Of a stretch of 7,538 nucleotides of DNA, positions 6,565 to 7,538 are shown one piece after another. The stretch lies in contig DAOVKF010000073.1 of NCBI GenBank assembly GCA_030631915.1, forward strand, positions 1 through 7,538. Reading direction: 5' to 3'. Position 1 is the first letter of the stretch. Each line of letters starts with the position of its first letter. The position numbers and the translations under genes are program-made. Origin of the DNA: Candidatus Omnitrophota bacterium (GTDB lineage: Bacteria; Omnitrophota; Gorgyraeia; Tantalellales; Tantalellaceae). A model generated the notes under the pieces. It searched no databases, was not told the origin of the DNA, and saw nothing but the letters and a program-made list of their open reading frames with translations.

Positions 6565-6616
6565 TAAATTGTTATACCGGGATCGGAAGAGACGCGTTCA
6601 AGCATGCTTTAAGCCC

Positions 6617-7538
6617 ATGGAAAACAGGGAAATAGCTAAAATATTTTCTCAGATAGCGGATATTCTCGAGCTGAAAGACGAGAATGTATTCAGGATCCGC
6701 GCCTACCGGACCGCTTCAGAGAATATATTGAACCTGTCCCGCGAACTCAGGGACATATATGAAAAGGATCCCGCGGAATTAAGCGATATCCCGGGGATAG
6801 GGAAAGACCTCAAAGAGAAGGTGATCGAGCTGCTGCGGACAGGCGGGCTCGGGTATCATAAAGATCTTTTAAAGGAATTTCCGCCTGGATTCCTGGATAT
6901 GCTCAATATTCTGGGGCTTGGCCACAAAAAACTCAGGAAACTCAGGGACCGGCTGGGTATAGAGAGCCTGGATGACCTGGAAAAAGCGTGCATTAAGGGG
7001 CAAGTGGAGGAAATAGAAGGCATGGGGCTCAGGACCCAGGAGAGACTTCTCGAAGCGATAGAGTATCACAAAGAAGAGGCGGGGAGAATGCTTCTGCCCG
7101 ATGTCGCGCATGATGCCGGGGCGATAATAGCTTACCTGAAAAAAACCGGGAATTTCAGAAAGATCCAGGAGGCGGGCAGTCTCCGCAGGGGCAGAGAGAC
7201 CGTGGGGGACATCGATATACTTGCGGTGGCGGCTGACGGTAAAAAGGCGATGGACCGGTTCGTGAGCTATCCGGACGCCCGGGACGTGCTGGCCAAAGGG
7301 CCGACAAAGTCCAGCATCCTTCTGGGGTCCGGGACGCGGGTGGACCTCTGTGTGATCGATAAGTCCTGTTTCGGGTCCGCTCTCCTGTATTTTACCGGTT
7401 CAAAAGCGCATAATATCAAGCTCAGAAAGATCGCGAAGAATAAGGGATATAAGGTAAGCGAGTACGGTATTTTTCAGGTGGATCCGGTTTCGGGAAAAGA
7501 AAAGATAGTCGCGGCTGCGGAGGAGAAGGATATCTATA
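6617..7538 (+). CDS. polX: Family X DNA polymerase (PolX), N-terminal part, runs off the window
   Basis: The open frame has 307 codons with no stop before the window edge. Family X polymerases fill short gaps in base-excision and end-joining repair; bacterial PolX proteins usually carry a C-terminal PHP phosphoesterase domain with 3'-5' exonuclease activity. Visible here: an N-terminal helical 8-kDa-like domain (residues 1-50, with FRIRAYRTA at 25-33), helix-hairpin-helix motifs IPGIGKDL (58-65), LGLGHKKL (99-106) and EGMGLRTQ (134-141), and the nucleotidyltransferase motif GSLRRG (187-192). Catalytic aspartates are D198 and D200 in VGDIDIL and D243 in RVDL. YFTGS (258-262) matches the region that contacts the sugar of the incoming nucleotide. 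Full-length bacterial PolX is about 570 residues, so any PHP domain lies outside. The start matches the usual family N-terminus, although no strong ribosome site precedes it. No frameshift is seen. It is divergent from spoVG. Confidence 0.95.
   Translation, partial: MENREIAKIFSQIADILELKDENVFRIRAYRTASENILNLSRELRDIYEKDPAELSDIPGIGKDLKEKVIELLRTGGLGYHKDLLKEFPPGFLDMLNILGLGHKKLRKLRDRLGIESLDDLEKACIKGQVEEIEGMGLRTQERLLEAIEYHKEEAGRMLLPDVAHDAGAIIAYLKKTGNFRKIQEAGSLRRGRETVGDIDILAVAADGKKAMDRFVSYPDARDVLAKGPTKSSILLGSGTRVDLCVIDKSCFGSALLYFTGSKAHNIKLRKIAKNKGYKVSEYGIFQVDPVSGKEKIVAAAEEKDIY

Larger units (their letters stand above)
6268..6616. other. Divergent intergenic region between spoVG and polX
   Basis: These 349 bases contain no credible gene. 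The plus-strand open frame that enters from 6089 and ends at 6541 mostly overlaps spoVG on the opposite strand and has no family signature. From left to right the region holds the spoVG ribosome site, a small GC hairpin, a possible repeat fragment, the A7/T7 palindrome, GGCCGGCC, the candidate structured RNA ending in a T-run, and a promoter-like pair in front of polX. It is unusually long for this otherwise compact window. Confidence 0.7.

Noticed and set aside
6869..7111. Minus-strand 80-codon open frame inside polX
   Set aside because: It is antisense to the PolX helix-hairpin-helix region, which is clearly coding on the plus strand.
1..7538. CRISPR array, insertion sequence, prophage or defence system
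   Set aside because: No regularly spaced direct repeats, transposase, integrase, phage or toxin-antitoxin signature was found on either strand.

Overview
The window looks like chromosomal DNA of a free-living bacterium. Base composition is near balanced by eye, genes are tightly packed, and several have good Shine-Dalgarno sites. The mix of a large soluble hybrid kinase, SpoVG, YraN, ComM and a PolX-type polymerase would suit one of the deep-branching candidate phyla (Omnitrophota-like lineages came to mind). That placement is a low-confidence impression.

Layout. Bases 1-3975 (+) encode a soluble multidomain hybrid histidine kinase, possibly starting before the window. Its domain order is receiver, GAF, PAS, a full HisKA/HATPase core, a second degenerate kinase-like core, receiver, and a C-terminal receiver-like remnant. 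It converges on a minus-strand cluster across a 25-base gap. Read in the direction of transcription, that cluster is spoVG (6267-6001), yraN (6004-5606, start overlapping the spoVG stop as ATGA) and comM (5536-4001). Bases 6268-6616 form a 349-base divergent intergenic region. It holds the spoVG leader, a possible repeat fragment, an A7/T7 palindrome, a set of mutually exclusive RNA stems ending in a T-run, and a plausible promoter. From 6617 a family X DNA polymerase gene runs off the right edge (+). Its HhH and nucleotidyltransferase parts are visible, but any C-terminal PHP domain is outside.

Function. The minus-strand cluster and polX share a DNA-processing theme. ComM is a branch-migration helicase of natural transformation and recombination, YraN has a resolvase-like nuclease fold, and PolX is a gap-filling polymerase. 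SpoVG is a small nucleic-acid-binding regulator that heads the cluster and is probably co-transcribed with it. The kinase has no partner regulator or output gene in the window, so its signal and target are unknown.

The two most unusual items are the kinase's tandem cores, the second without a recognisable ATP-binding motif, and the candidate structured RNA at 6413-6532 upstream of polX. No mobile element, CRISPR array, tRNA or rRNA was seen.
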